From Mucilaginibacter cryoferens (lineage in GTDB: Bacteria > Bacteroidota > Bacteroidia > Sphingobacteriales > Sphingobacteriaceae), in the NCBI RefSeq assembly GCF_014205845.1, contig NZ_JACHCR010000004.1, positions 329,460-393,459 on the forward strand: DNA of 64,000 nucleotides, read 5' to 3'. Position 1 is the stretch's first letter; every line of letters begins with the position of its first letter. The notes below the pieces were generated by a model. That model did not search any database and had not been told where the DNA came from. It saw nothing but the letters and a program-made list of their open reading frames with translations. The position numbers and the translations under genes were made by a program. This document shows, in pieces, positions 52,479 to 60,805 of the stretch.

Positions 52479-53156
52479 ATGCTATATCAATTGAAAAAAA
52501 CATTGTTCTTATTAGCCGCTCTTGTTTTAATAGTGGTAAACGGCTTTGCGCAGCAAGCCAATAGGTATGTTAAAATTGAAACACCGCAGGGATGGTGTAT
52601 TGTGAAATTGTATAACGAAACACCCTTGCACCGCGATAACTTTATAAAGTTGGTAAAAAGCGGCTATTTTAACACAACCACCTTTAACCGGATTTTAAAG
52701 AACTTTGTGATACAGGGTGGCGACCCCGATTCGTTATACGAAAAAACACATGTTTTAAAGCAGGAGCAAAAATGGCTGCCTGCCGAATTTGATGCTAATT
52801 TGTATCATAAACGCGGCGTGTTGGCCATGGGCCGTGATGCAAACGCTGCCCAGGCATCTTTTACAACGCAGATTTACATTGTGGACGGTAAAAAATGGAC
52901 CGGCGAACAGTTGGATGCCATTGAGAAAAAATACAACTTGCATTTTAATGAAGCCCAGCGCCAGGTATATCAAACCGTAGGCGGTACTCCATTTCTGGAT
53001 CAGCACTATACCGTATTTGGCGAAATTGTAAAGGGCATAGATCTGATTGATAAGATAACCGCCCTAAAAGTGGACAAAAATGGTAACCCCGACTCGCTGG
53101 TTTGGATGAAACTTACACTGCTGAAGCCCGGCGAGGTTGCAAAAGCTTTGAAGTAG
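52479..53156 (+). CDS. Secreted cyclophilin-type peptidylprolyl isomerase
   Basis: The 225-residue protein has a signal peptide (TLFLLAALVLIVVNGFAQQ). A cyclophilin domain follows: RYVKIETPQGWCIVKLYNETPLHRDNFIKLVKSGYFNTTTFNRILKNFVIQGGDPD, then the GVLAMGRDANAAQASFTTQIYIVDG region and TVFGEIVKGIDLIDKI. Cyclophilins catalyse proline isomerisation and help fold proteins in the periplasm. A helical insert (GEQLDAIEKKYNLHFNEAQRQVYQTVGG) is larger than in the E. coli enzymes and is common in Bacteroidota. It lies 62 bp after msrA on the same strand. Confidence 0.92.
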   Translation: MLYQLKKTLFLLAALVLIVVNGFAQQANRYVKIETPQGWCIVKLYNETPLHRDNFIKLVKSGYFNTTTFNRILKNFVIQGGDPDSLYEKTHVLKQEQKWLPAEFDANLYHKRGVLAMGRDANAAQASFTTQIYIVDGKKWTGEQLDAIEKKYNLHFNEAQRQVYQTVGGTPFLDQHYTVFGEIVKGIDLIDKITALKVDKNGNPDSLVWMKLTLLKPGEVAKALK

Positions 53157-53250
53157 CTGGCTCAATGTATGAGCAAAGCAATCATAGATCGGCCTGCTGA
53201 TTTTGTGTATTAATTCGTTAAGAGAACCTGATTGGAGAGGACGAGGCCCA

Positions 53251-53760
53251 TTATTTAATATCGATATTAAACCTTCCGCCGGTAATGGTTTTGGTATTGC
53301 CGGAGTTATCTGCGGCTACAAGTGTACCACTAAAAGTACCCTGTATATTGGTACTGTTTAGGGCTGCTATAGTGATGGATGCCGGGTGATTGCCGGTATA
53401 ATCAACAACATAATCATCGGCAAAATTACTGCCTCCGTTGGTTTTATAGATTATTAAAATTCCGAAGGGAGGATTATAATTCTTACTGAGGTTATAGGTG
53501 CCTACAGCGATAGGATTAGGCGAATATATATCAAGTTCTATCTTATCTGCGGTTGCCGAAGTGCCGTTTTTTGCCGAAATAAAAGCCGAATAATAAGTGG
53601 CCGTGTTGCGATATCCCGAACTATCAATAGTACTGAAATTTTCGCCCGTTCCATCAAACGTTGCAGCTATAGAGCTGGTGGGAGCAACGGCCTGCGTGGC
53701 GTTTTTGCACGATAGCCATACAAGCGCTACACAGGCAGCAAAAAGTAATAGTTTTTTCAT
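53251..53760 (-). CDS. Predicted lipoprotein, unknown function
   Basis: The 169-residue protein has a lipobox (LFAACVALVWLSCKNATQ). The mature part is beta-rich: AATFDGTGENFSTIDSSGYRN..., then DIYSPNPIAVGTYNLSKN, FADDYVVDYTGNHPASITIAALNSTNIQGTFSGTLVAADNSGNTKTITGGRFNIDIK. I do not recognise a named family. The pattern of a small all-beta lipoprotein is common in Bacteroidota and such proteins are usually surface or periplasmic. Confidence 0.8.
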   Translation of the reverse strand: MKKLLLFAACVALVWLSCKNATQAVAPTSSIAATFDGTGENFSTIDSSGYRNTATYYSAFISAKNGTSATADKIELDIYSPNPIAVGTYNLSKNYNPPFGILIIYKTNGGSNFADDYVVDYTGNHPASITIAALNSTNIQGTFSGTLVAADNSGNTKTITGGRFNIDIK

Positions 53761-53859
53761 CTGCTTTACTTTTATTTTAAAACGGGTTTATTGACACTAA
53801 TATAGCGTTTTAAATAAAAAAAAGTGCAGGTTACAGGTCAGATCTCTTTACGCATTGTA

Positions 53860-56754
53860 TTACCTGATAAGTGTAACACTACCGCTTTGACGGGAGTTTT
53901 TGCCGTCGGGCATTTTATAAATGGCTATCCAATAATAAACACCAACAGGTAGCCGCCCACCTTTATACGTGCCATCCCAACCCTGGTAAATGCTTTGTGA
54001 TTGAAACAGCTGATTACCCCAGCGGTTATATATCAAAAGCTTAAAATTAAGCGGGTTACTTTCCTGGTTGGGCCTAAAAACGTCATTTACACCATCCCCA
54101 TTGGGGCTAAAGGCGTTGGGGAACACTACAGGCTCGCAATCATCCTGTGTTATATTAACATCTATCTCGTCTAAAATACAGCCCTGCTGGTTAAATATAG
54201 TAAAGTGGTTGGGCCCCGGAGTTAAACCTTTAATAGTTTGACCTATCAGGAACACATCATTATCATGTTTTACTTTTGTAGCCCCTTTGCCATCTCCGTT
54301 TATACTAAACGTTATTTCGCCAAGTAGTGTGCAAACAGCTGCTTTAACCTTATAAATAAGGTTGGGTTTATCCAGCGTAAAATCCGGAACGGTTACCTGC
54401 TGCTCTTTATGATCTCCTCCGGATGAGTTAATGATTAGTATATAACTGCCAGGTGCCAGAAAATTAAACACCCCGGTACTGTTGTTCACATTATTTAGGG
54501 TATAGGTGTAAGTATCCGGATGTTGTTGGGTGGTTACCGTTACACTGGCCTGGCCGTAAGCGCTGCACTCGGCCTGTGTTTGTACGTTGTTAATGATTAT
54601 AGGCGGGCAAACATCCTGTTGCAGGGCATAATCTTTTTCATCGGCTATGCAACCATTTTGGTTTAAAATAGTAAAATGGTAGCTGCCCGCGGTTAAACCG
54701 GTAAACGTATGATCAAATGAAAATACCTGGCCATTGTACCTAATGCTATAAGTTGCGTTGGCTAAGCCTGCATCCAGTTTAATGCTGCCTTTAGCATCGC
54801 ATAGCGGGTTTGTTTTGGTAGATGTTATAGTTGGGTTACCAATTGTAAAATCGGGAACGGTTACCTGTTGCTCTTTATGGTCGCCGCCCGATGAGTTGAT
54901 GATGAGTGTGTAGGTACCCGGAGTCAGAAAATCAAATACTCCCGTATTATTGCTCACATTATTTAAAGTGTAGGTGTAGGTATCGGGATGTTGTTGGGTA
55001 ATTACCTTTACACTGGCTTGTTTATACACATTACACTCGGGCTGTATTTGTACGTTGTTAATGGTTATTGGCGGACAAATATCCTGCTGCAGGGTATAAT
55101 CTTTTTCACCAGCTATGCAGCCGGTTTGGTTTAAAATAGTAAAATGATAGCTGCCCGCGGTTAAGCCGGTAAAGGTATGGTCGAAATTAAAAGCCTGGCC
55201 ATTGTACCTTATGCTATAGGTGGCATTGGCTAAACCTGCATCAAGTTTAATACTGCCTTTGGCATCGCATAAAGGGTTGGTTTTGGTAAATGTTATAGCC
55301 GGATTGTTAACAGAATAATCGGGCACCGTAACATTCAGGTTTGTAGCCCCAACCACCCCGTCGGAAGTTACGGTAATGGTATAGTTTCCCGGATTGAGAT
55401 GATGAAAAACCCCTGTGGTATTGGTAAGCCCGTTTAATGTATAAGTATAATTATCAGTATGTGGTGGGGCTGTTACCGTTACACCGGCTTGGTTGTAAGC
55501 GTCGCACTCCTGCAGTATTTGTTTATCAAGGTCTGGTATCGGCGGGCAATTATCCTGTACCAGGGTGTAATTTTTTTCGTCGATGATACAGCCATTTTTA
55601 TTCAATATGGTAAAGTGATAATTGCCGGTGGAGAGTTCCGTAAAAGTATGATCAAAGCTGTAAACCTGGTTGTTGTACTTAATGCTACTTGTCGCATTGG
55701 CGCCACCGGCGTCAAGTTTAATACTTCCATTGCGTGAGCAAATTGGATTTGTTTGTGTAACAGTTATAACCGGGTTACCAATGGTGTAATCGGGCACGGT
55801 AATAATAGCCGCGTTTGGAGATTCTGCACCATCCGATCTGATAGTTACACTGTAATACCCCGGATCAAGATTGTCGAAAATACCTGTTTTATTGCTTTGC
55901 CCGTTGGGCAGTGTATAGGTATAATTACTGGTGTGGGGTTTAGTAACAACCTCTGCGTGCCCTTTATTAAACACATCGCACTCCTGGCTGGTGCTTGTAT
56001 GATCGATGTTGATATATTGTACAGTACCTGCTTCCGCGTCGCTCGCGGCATCAAGGGTTTGGTATGGCAGAACGCCAACTACACCCTTAATAACCCTTTT
56101 TTGCATATCAAGCTCGTAGATCTGCCGTACAGGGTATTCACTAAAAGCATACGCTTTAACAGTTCCGTTTACAGATGCTGCTGTTAAACTGTAAATAGTT
56201 TCATTGGGTATGGGAATATACAGGGTGCTTAGTGCAACATTGGCTATATTAATTTTGGCTATGCCCTCGCCGGCAGCCATATATAGTTCGTTGTTATAAA
56301 ACATCAGATCTCCCTGCGCTGTATAAGGCATGGTGCCTATAAAAACTGTTATCCCGTTAGCCGGGTTAAATGAATATAGCAGGTTACCTGTTGCATAGTA
56401 TAATATGCCCTTTTTATCAACAGTAAGTGCATTGCCAAAATTACCCGCTCCTAAAAAGGTGCAATTGGCTATAACCGGCGAATTACCGCCAATAATATCT
56501 CCAACAAACATTGCAGAACCGTTACTGTAATATAATTTGTTACCTAATATGGCAATAGAAAAAAAATCATAGGTGCCACCACATCCACCAACCGAAACCG
56601 ATACCGGGCCATTGGGGGTTAAGTTAACGCGTTGCAAGGGCAAACCGTAAGGTGCAATATAAAATTGCTGCCCATATCCTTTAACTAACGTTAAAAAGAA
56701 AAAAACAAAAAAAAGTAACGCGGCTTTTGCAGGAGACGTGATGGTATGAGGCAA
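53860..56754 (-). CDS. Modular secreted protein with T9SS type B sorting domain
   Basis: The 964-residue protein has a signal peptide (ALLFFVFFFLTLVKGYGQ). An N-terminal region of about 225 residues with propeller-like repeats (GNKLYYSNGS, GILYYATGNLLYSFN) follows. Four modules of about 157 residues come next, starting near 257, 416, 572 and 728 (each with EC..., YTYTLN, TVPD, SIKLDAG, YHFTILN, GCI.DEK). The end has the gliding-motility-associated C-terminal domain (VVFPNAFSPNGDGVNDVFRP...NRWGNQLFQSQ...GWDGTYKGGRLPVGVYYW), the type B signal for export through T9SS. It is probably a surface or secreted adhesin. Modules 3 and 4 are most alike, which suggests recent duplication. Confidence 0.9.
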   Translation of the reverse strand: MPHTITSPAKAALLFFVFFFLTLVKGYGQQFYIAPYGLPLQRVNLTPNGPVSVSVGGCGGTYDFFSIAILGNKLYYSNGSAMFVGDIIGGNSPVIANCTFLGAGNFGNALTVDKKGILYYATGNLLYSFNPANGITVFIGTMPYTAQGDLMFYNNELYMAAGEGIAKINIANVALSTLYIPIPNETIYSLTAASVNGTVKAYAFSEYPVRQIYELDMQKRVIKGVVGVLPYQTLDAASDAEAGTVQYINIDHTSTSQECDVFNKGHAEVVTKPHTSNYTYTLPNGQSNKTGIFDNLDPGYYSVTIRSDGAESPNAAIITVPDYTIGNPVITVTQTNPICSRNGSIKLDAGGANATSSIKYNNQVYSFDHTFTELSTGNYHFTILNKNGCIIDEKNYTLVQDNCPPIPDLDKQILQECDAYNQAGVTVTAPPHTDNYTYTLNGLTNTTGVFHHLNPGNYTITVTSDGVVGATNLNVTVPDYSVNNPAITFTKTNPLCDAKGSIKLDAGLANATYSIRYNGQAFNFDHTFTGLTAGSYHFTILNQTGCIAGEKDYTLQQDICPPITINNVQIQPECNVYKQASVKVITQQHPDTYTYTLNNVSNNTGVFDFLTPGTYTLIINSSGGDHKEQQVTVPDFTIGNPTITSTKTNPLCDAKGSIKLDAGLANATYSIRYNGQVFSFDHTFTGLTAGSYHFTILNQNGCIADEKDYALQQDVCPPIIINNVQTQAECSAYGQASVTVTTQQHPDTYTYTLNNVNNSTGVFNFLAPGSYILIINSSGGDHKEQQVTVPDFTLDKPNLIYKVKAAVCTLLGEITFSINGDGKGATKVKHDNDVFLIGQTIKGLTPGPNHFTIFNQQGCILDEIDVNITQDDCEPVVFPNAFSPNGDGVNDVFRPNQESNPLNFKLLIYNRWGNQLFQSQSIYQGWDGTYKGGRLPVGVYYWIAIYKMPDGKNSRQSGSVTLIR

Positions 56755-56942
56755 GGATAAAGTTTTATAAAAACAAATATAAAAATATTGCCTCAGGAGA
56801 CGTTGGCGTTTTTATAAATAACGGTTGCCTGTTTTATATTTGGCGACCGCAACACCATCATGTTTTTTTAACCTACAGACTAAGATATCCGCAGGGTTAC
56901 TGGCGCGATTTACAGAAATGATATCACTACGTTTATTTTGTC

Positions 56943-57776
56943 CTATTGCTTCGCTACACTTTTAAAGAATTTTATCACCACCGGGATAGCCTCCTGCGGA
57001 TAAATATGCCCGCCGGGATGTTTAAATAATATGGTTGTGTTGCCGGTTGCAGATGGATAATAAGTTGCACCGGTATCATCGGTTTTGCCTTCTTCGCTAC
57101 AACTGTTAACTTTTAACACGGTATTAAATGTTTCCAATTGCTTTTCCGGTGCAACCAGGTGATCGTTTGTGCCGGTGATCTGGAGGGCAGGCAGGGGCTT
57201 AAGCAAGCTGTTAACCGTTGGCACGGTTGGCGCAGCAGATGGGGCCACAGCGGCAAGTACATTGCCACGGGTTGCCCACAACAGGTAGGTGAACGCCCCT
57301 CCATTAGAATGGCCGGTGGCGTAGATCCGTTTGTCATCTACCTTATAATTTGCCCGCAGGGATTGCAGCATGGTATCAAAAAAATGCAGGTCACGATCGT
57401 TACGGGTGCCTTGGCGTAATTGCCAGCCGGGTTTATCTACCACGCTTACACGGCCACCGGGACTATTCAATCCCTGTGGCCAAACTATAATAGCTTCGGG
57501 CCAGTATTTATCAAAGCGATGCTGGCTGCACATGGTTTGCATATCGCTCCCAAAACCGTGGAACGCGAAAATAACAGGGGTAAGATCTGTTTTGGCTGTG
57601 GCAGGTATATATACCAAAGCCTGGCGGTCTGTACCGTCAACCATCCAGTACATTACCTGTACCTGCTGGGGTAATGGTTGCGCAATTAGGTTGGTAGTTA
57701 TAAAGCTGAAAAGGATAAGGAGAGAAGCGATTATCCGGCTGTTTGTATTTGTTTTCGAAATAGAATGAGTTGCCAT
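56943..57776 (-). CDS. Secreted esterase of the polyhydroxybutyrate depolymerase/LpqC type
   Basis: The 277-residue protein has a signal peptide (RIIASLLILFSFITTNLIAQP). An alpha/beta-hydrolase domain of the esterase_phb type follows: ALVYIPATAKTDLTPVIFAFHGFGSDM, nucleophile motif ATGHSNGGAFTYLLW, an acid region with TGTNDHLVAPEKQ and the late His in GGHIYPQEA. The family hydrolyses feruloyl, acetyl or PHB esters. The substrate is unknown. A histidine-rich final loop is not seen. It is near the T9SS cargo gene but is a separate unit. Confidence 0.88.
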   Translation of the reverse strand: MATHSISKTNTNSRIIASLLILFSFITTNLIAQPLPQQVQVMYWMVDGTDRQALVYIPATAKTDLTPVIFAFHGFGSDMQTMCSQHRFDKYWPEAIIVWPQGLNSPGGRVSVVDKPGWQLRQGTRNDRDLHFFDTMLQSLRANYKVDDKRIYATGHSNGGAFTYLLWATRGNVLAAVAPSAAPTVPTVNSLLKPLPALQITGTNDHLVAPEKQLETFNTVLKVNSCSEEGKTDDTGATYYPSATGNTTILFKHPGGHIYPQEAIPVVIKFFKSVAKQ

Positions 57777-57940
57777 ATTGGGTACGACAGTTTGAGGAGA
57801 GAAAAAGTTTAACCATTGCCAAAGTAATTTATGATGGTGTTGAAAGGTGGTAGCGGGTGGCCAAAGGCCATGATGAACCAGTGTTAAGTTAATAGTACTA
57901 AGTTGTAAGTCAAAAGTTAAATTTCTTCCTTTTTGACTTA

Positions 57941-58345
57941 GAAGCTGTCTAAATTTGATTTATTAATTCTTTTATAATTCTATTGAAACATCTATGCAGG
58001 CGTTATACGAGTAAGCACCATCACCGCTGGAAAAAACAGTAATGACATCTTAAAAAAAGACCGTCATTGCGAGGAGGTACGACGAAGCAATCCCCCATTT
58101 ACAGAGCGGATTTGCACCGCAGCTCTGTAAATGGGGGATTGCTTCGTACCTCGCAATGACGATGGCGAGGGTGTTGTGTGTGAAAAATAAACACTGATAA
58201 TCAATCATTTACAATCATGTCATTATAAGGAGGTACGGCGAAGCAATCCCCAAATTACAGGGCGGATTTGCATAGCGACTCTGTAGGTTGGGGATTGATT
58301 CGTACCTCGCAATGACGATCTGTTTTTGTGTTTTTAGACAGCTTC
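57941..58345. mobile_element. MITE-like element with 13-bp TIRs and TTA duplication, filled with P and C modules
   Basis: GAAGCTGTCTAAA (57941-57953) and TTTAGACAGCTTC (58333-58345) are perfect terminal inverted repeats. The bases TTA flank both ends directly (57938-57940 and 58346-58348), as a 3-bp target duplication. The 405 bp between encode no transposase. They hold an inverted T fragment (58028-58061), P (58062-58161), an inverted C (58170-58230) and a second P (58228-58317). TIRs of this kind and TNA duplications are known from IS5-family (IS1031-like) elements. That assignment is an inference from the ends only. Confidence 0.7.
58062..58317 (-). repeat. P-C-P repeat modules inside the MITE-like element
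   Basis: P at 58062-58161 has the ends CGTCATTGCGAGG and CCTCGCAATGACG with a GAAGCAATCCCCC stem. C, inverted, runs 58170-58230 (GGTGTTGTGTGTGAAAAATA, then TGTCATTATAAGG). A second P spans 58228-58317 with GAAGCAATCCCC and GGGATTGATTCG arms. The modules are the same as at 14.3 kb and 63.8 kb, here on the other strand. Confidence 0.85.
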
Positions 58346-58663
58346 TTAGAACTTAAGACTTTCTACTAATTACTATCCGTCGTTAAACGGTTAACATAAT
58401 ACTGGCTGCAACTATTGATTATGCAAAGCCCCAAGCACCACTCATCGATATAAATAGGTCATTCGCCGATACTTATCAATTGGCGGGTGCGTATTAACCT
58501 ATTTTTACCATTGTAAATAAAATAGCTAACTAAGCATTGCATGAATAAATTGCTACTATAATCCCAAAGGGAGATCTGCTTTTGCAGATCACGGTACTCT
58601 TGTCGTTCTTTACTTGTTTCTTCATACTTGTTAAGAAGATACTTTCAGTTAATAGTTAATTAA
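58346..58663. other. Gene-free region before the orphan terminator
   Basis: No coding frame of note is present. A short hairpin AGATCTGCTTTTGCAGATC lies at about 58571-58590, about 75 bp before the terminator-like hairpin. The two could belong to a small untranslated RNA, but I cannot place a promoter, and no known RNA family is recognised. Confidence 0.35.
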
Positions 58664-58698
58664 ATAGCGCCCGCTCAGAGTGCGGCGCTTTTTACTTC
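58664..58698 (+). terminator. Orphan terminator-like hairpin
   Basis: AGCGCCCGC and GCGGCGCT pair with one bulged C around TCAGAGT, followed by TTTTTAC. There is no gene ending close upstream on the plus strand. It may end a small RNA or a long transcript, or be part of the repeat-rich gap. Confidence 0.5.
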
Positions 58699-58830
58699 TC
58701 CTTTTTTCACTCAACTCTGTAGTGATAGGTCGATAATCGCCTGCGTATCAGGCATTCTTCAATCAACTTTCTTTATTCCAGTTCCCGTCCCAATGTCATA
58801 TTGCTGTAATTGATAAAATATTTTTTCATT

Positions 58831-58867
58831 TAAACATCTGATGTTTAAAATATACATCGTATGTTTG
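58831..58867 (+). promoter_or_regulatory. Paired operators and -7 element for the FadR-type regulator
   Basis: A perfect 17-bp palindrome TAAACATCTGATGTTTA (58831-58847) carries ACATCTGATGT at 58834-58844. A relative, ACATCGTATGT, stands at 58854-58864, exactly 20 bp downstream (two helical turns). TATGTTTG (58860-58867), a TAnnTTTG match, overlaps the second site and lies 18 bp before the ATG at 58886. Binding at either would block the promoter, so autoregulation is likely. Confidence 0.6.
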
Positions 58868-58885
58868 TGGCGTAAAATTACAACA

Positions 58886-59536
58886 ATGAAAAAGGAGAAG
58901 CTTTCTGACCAGGTGGCAGCCCGGATAAGGCAGGATATAAAAGAAAACAAGTACAAGGCCGGCGAGAAAATTCCCGCCGAGCCCGAGTTGATGAAAAGCT
59001 ATGCCGTTGGACGCTCGTCTGTAAGGGAAGCTATCAAGAGCCTGGCCATGGCCGGCGTGTTACAGGTAAAGCAGGGCGACGGCACCTATGTTAACGACAC
59101 TGCCGACCAGCAACCCATGGAGCAGCGTTTAAAAAACGCCAGTTTTGAAGAGATAAACGCCGTGCGTAAATTATTAGAAAGGGAAATAGTAGGGCTGGCC
59201 GCAGAACTGCACACACCCAATGATGTGGCCGAAATGGACAGGCAGCTGATAGCCCGTAAGCAGGCCATATTAACAGAAGACAAAGCCGCCTGCGCCAATG
59301 CCGATATCGCTTTCCACATGGTTATTGCAACAGCCGCCAAAAACAGCGTGCTTACCGGGCTATACCAAAACTTTACGCAAACCATCCGTTCGTTTTTTTC
59401 GCAGCGCGAGGTGCAGGGCATCAGTCATTTTGCCATGAGCCATCACCTGCACGAGGATCTTTTTAACGCCATCCGCGCCCGGAAGAAAAAACAGGCCGTT
59501 GAGATCATTACCCATATTTTGAACAATAATTATTAA
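58886..59536 (+). CDS. FadR/GntR family transcriptional regulator
   Basis: The 216-residue protein (MKKEKLSDQVAARIRQDIKENKYKAGEKIPAEPELMKSYAVGRSSVREAIKSLAMAGVLQVKQGDGTYVND) has the GntR winged helix followed by an all-helical FCD effector domain (KLLEREIVGLAAELHTPNDVAEMDRQLIARKQAI...IAFHMVIATAAKNSVLTGLYQNF...HEDLFNAIRARKKKQAVEIITHIL). FadR-type regulators bind organic acids or similar ligands. The His-containing FHMV and SHHLHEDL sites suggest a metal-assisted ligand pocket. A longer frame from 58841 exists, but the operator and promoter lie in its first codons, so the start is 58886. It stops 5 bp before tauE. Confidence 0.9.
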   Translation: MKKEKLSDQVAARIRQDIKENKYKAGEKIPAEPELMKSYAVGRSSVREAIKSLAMAGVLQVKQGDGTYVNDTADQQPMEQRLKNASFEEINAVRKLLEREIVGLAAELHTPNDVAEMDRQLIARKQAILTEDKAACANADIAFHMVIATAAKNSVLTGLYQNFTQTIRSFFSQREVQGISHFAMSHHLHEDLFNAIRARKKKQAVEIITHILNNNY

Positions 59537-59541
59537 ACATC

Positions 59542-60375
59542 ATGACTATTCTCACTTTCACTTTGTTATTACTTGCCGGCGCTTATCTGGCCGGTTTGGT
59601 AGGTTCGCTCACCGGTTTAGGCGGTGGCGTGGTCATCATCCCGCTATTAACCCTGGTTTTTCATGTTGATATCCGTTATGCTATTGGCGCCGCGTTACTG
59701 GCATCTATAGCCAATTCATCGGGCGCGGCCAGTGCATATGTTAAAGAAGGTATAACCAACATCAGGCTGGGCATGTTTTTAGAAATTGCCACCACCATTG
59801 GGGCCGTGGTTGGCGCGCTTATAGCAGTGTATACCCCTACCAACACCATTGCTATTCTGTTTGGCAGTATCCTGCTATTTTCTGCAGCCATGACGCTGCG
59901 TAAAAAGAACCAGGAAGCATTGTTGGTGGGCAGCCCCGCTGCCAATAAACTTAAGCTCAACAACAGCTATCCCACTAAAGACGGCGAAGTAAGCTACCAT
60001 CTCAAAAACGTTGGTGCCGGGTTTTCTATTATGACGGTTGCAGGTATCTTTTCGGGCCTGCTGGGCATAGGCTCTGGCGCGCTTAAGGTGCTGGCAATGG
60101 ATTCTACCATGCATATTCCCTTTAAGGTAAGTACCACCACCAGTAATTTTATGATAGGGGTAACCGCTGCTGCCAGTGCCGTGGTTTACCTGCAAAGGGG
60201 CTATATGGATGCAGGTATCGCGTTCCCGGTAGTGCTTGGGGTATTGGCCGGCGCGTTTACAGGTTCAAAAATTTTGCCGGGGATGGACGCCCGGGTGTTA
60301 AAATACATTTTTTGCACCGCCATTGCCTTTGTGGCCGTAGAGATGATCTACAATGGTTACAACCATAAATTCTAA
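59542..60375 (+). CDS. TauE/SafE family sulfite or anion exporter
   Basis: The 277-residue protein has eight or so membrane helices in two mirrored halves, each with a glycine-rich motif: VGSLTGLGGGVVIIPLL near the start and GIFSGLLGIGSGALKVLAMD in the second half. TauE/SafE proteins export sulfite, sulfoacetate or other anions. A larger cytoplasmic loop separates the halves (RKKNQEALLVGSPAANKLKLNNSYPTKDGEVSYHLK). The start is 5 bp after the GntR stop. The GntR-tauE-DUF1634 order suggests export of an organic sulfur or acid compound under substrate control. Confidence 0.9.
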   Translation: MTILTFTLLLLAGAYLAGLVGSLTGLGGGVVIIPLLTLVFHVDIRYAIGAALLASIANSSGAASAYVKEGITNIRLGMFLEIATTIGAVVGALIAVYTPTNTIAILFGSILLFSAAMTLRKKNQEALLVGSPAANKLKLNNSYPTKDGEVSYHLKNVGAGFSIMTVAGIFSGLLGIGSGALKVLAMDSTMHIPFKVSTTTSNFMIGVTAAASAVVYLQRGYMDAGIAFPVVLGVLAGAFTGSKILPGMDARVLKYIFCTAIAFVAVEMIYNGYNHKF

Positions 60376-60385
60376 AACATCAGAT

Positions 60386-60787
60386 ATGAAAAATATATTT
60401 TCAAAACACCACCTGGCCGATCAGGATATAGAGCAATTTATAGGGTTGCAATTACGGTATGGTGTATTACTTTCCAGTTTTATTGTGCTTGTGGGAGGCA
60501 TTGTTTATCTCATTCAATCGGGCAGTATGCCATTGCCCCACTACCAATTGTTTATTGGCGAAAAGGGCGGGTTAAATACAGGCAGCGCAATATGGCACGG
60601 GGCTACAGCTATGCAGGCTAAAGGTATCATTCAGCTTGGCGTTATGGTGCTTATTGCTACGCCCATATTGCGGATAATGTTTTCGCTGATAGGTTTTATT
60701 TTAGAAAAAGACCGCCTTTATATCGGCATCACCCTCATCGTGTTATCGGTAATGATGTTCAGCATCTTTGGCGGTTTAAAAGTTTAA
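60386..60787 (+). CDS. DUF1634 membrane protein
   Basis: The 133-residue protein (MKNIFSKHHLADQDIEQFIGLQLRYGVLLSSFIVLVGGIVYLI) has three membrane helices with the DUF1634 pattern: Gly-rich first helix, periplasmic loop (FIGEKGGLNTGSAIWHGATAMQAKGIIQLG), then MVLIATPILRIMFSLIGFILEKDRLYIGITLIVLSVMMFSI. DUF1634 genes are typically found next to TauE/SafE genes, so it is likely an accessory subunit of that exporter. It begins 10 bp after tauE. A longer frame (60353) overlaps tauE and is not preferred. Confidence 0.88.
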   Translation: MKNIFSKHHLADQDIEQFIGLQLRYGVLLSSFIVLVGGIVYLIQSGSMPLPHYQLFIGEKGGLNTGSAIWHGATAMQAKGIIQLGVMVLIATPILRIMFSLIGFILEKDRLYIGITLIVLSVMMFSIFGGLKV

Positions 60788-60805
60788 CAGTCAATTTTAT
60801 CTATC

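Noticed and set aside
58020..58160. Possible CRISPR-like spacing of hairpins near 58 kb
   Set aside because: There are only two P units with different arms, no regular spacers and no cas genes; it fits the repeat modules better.
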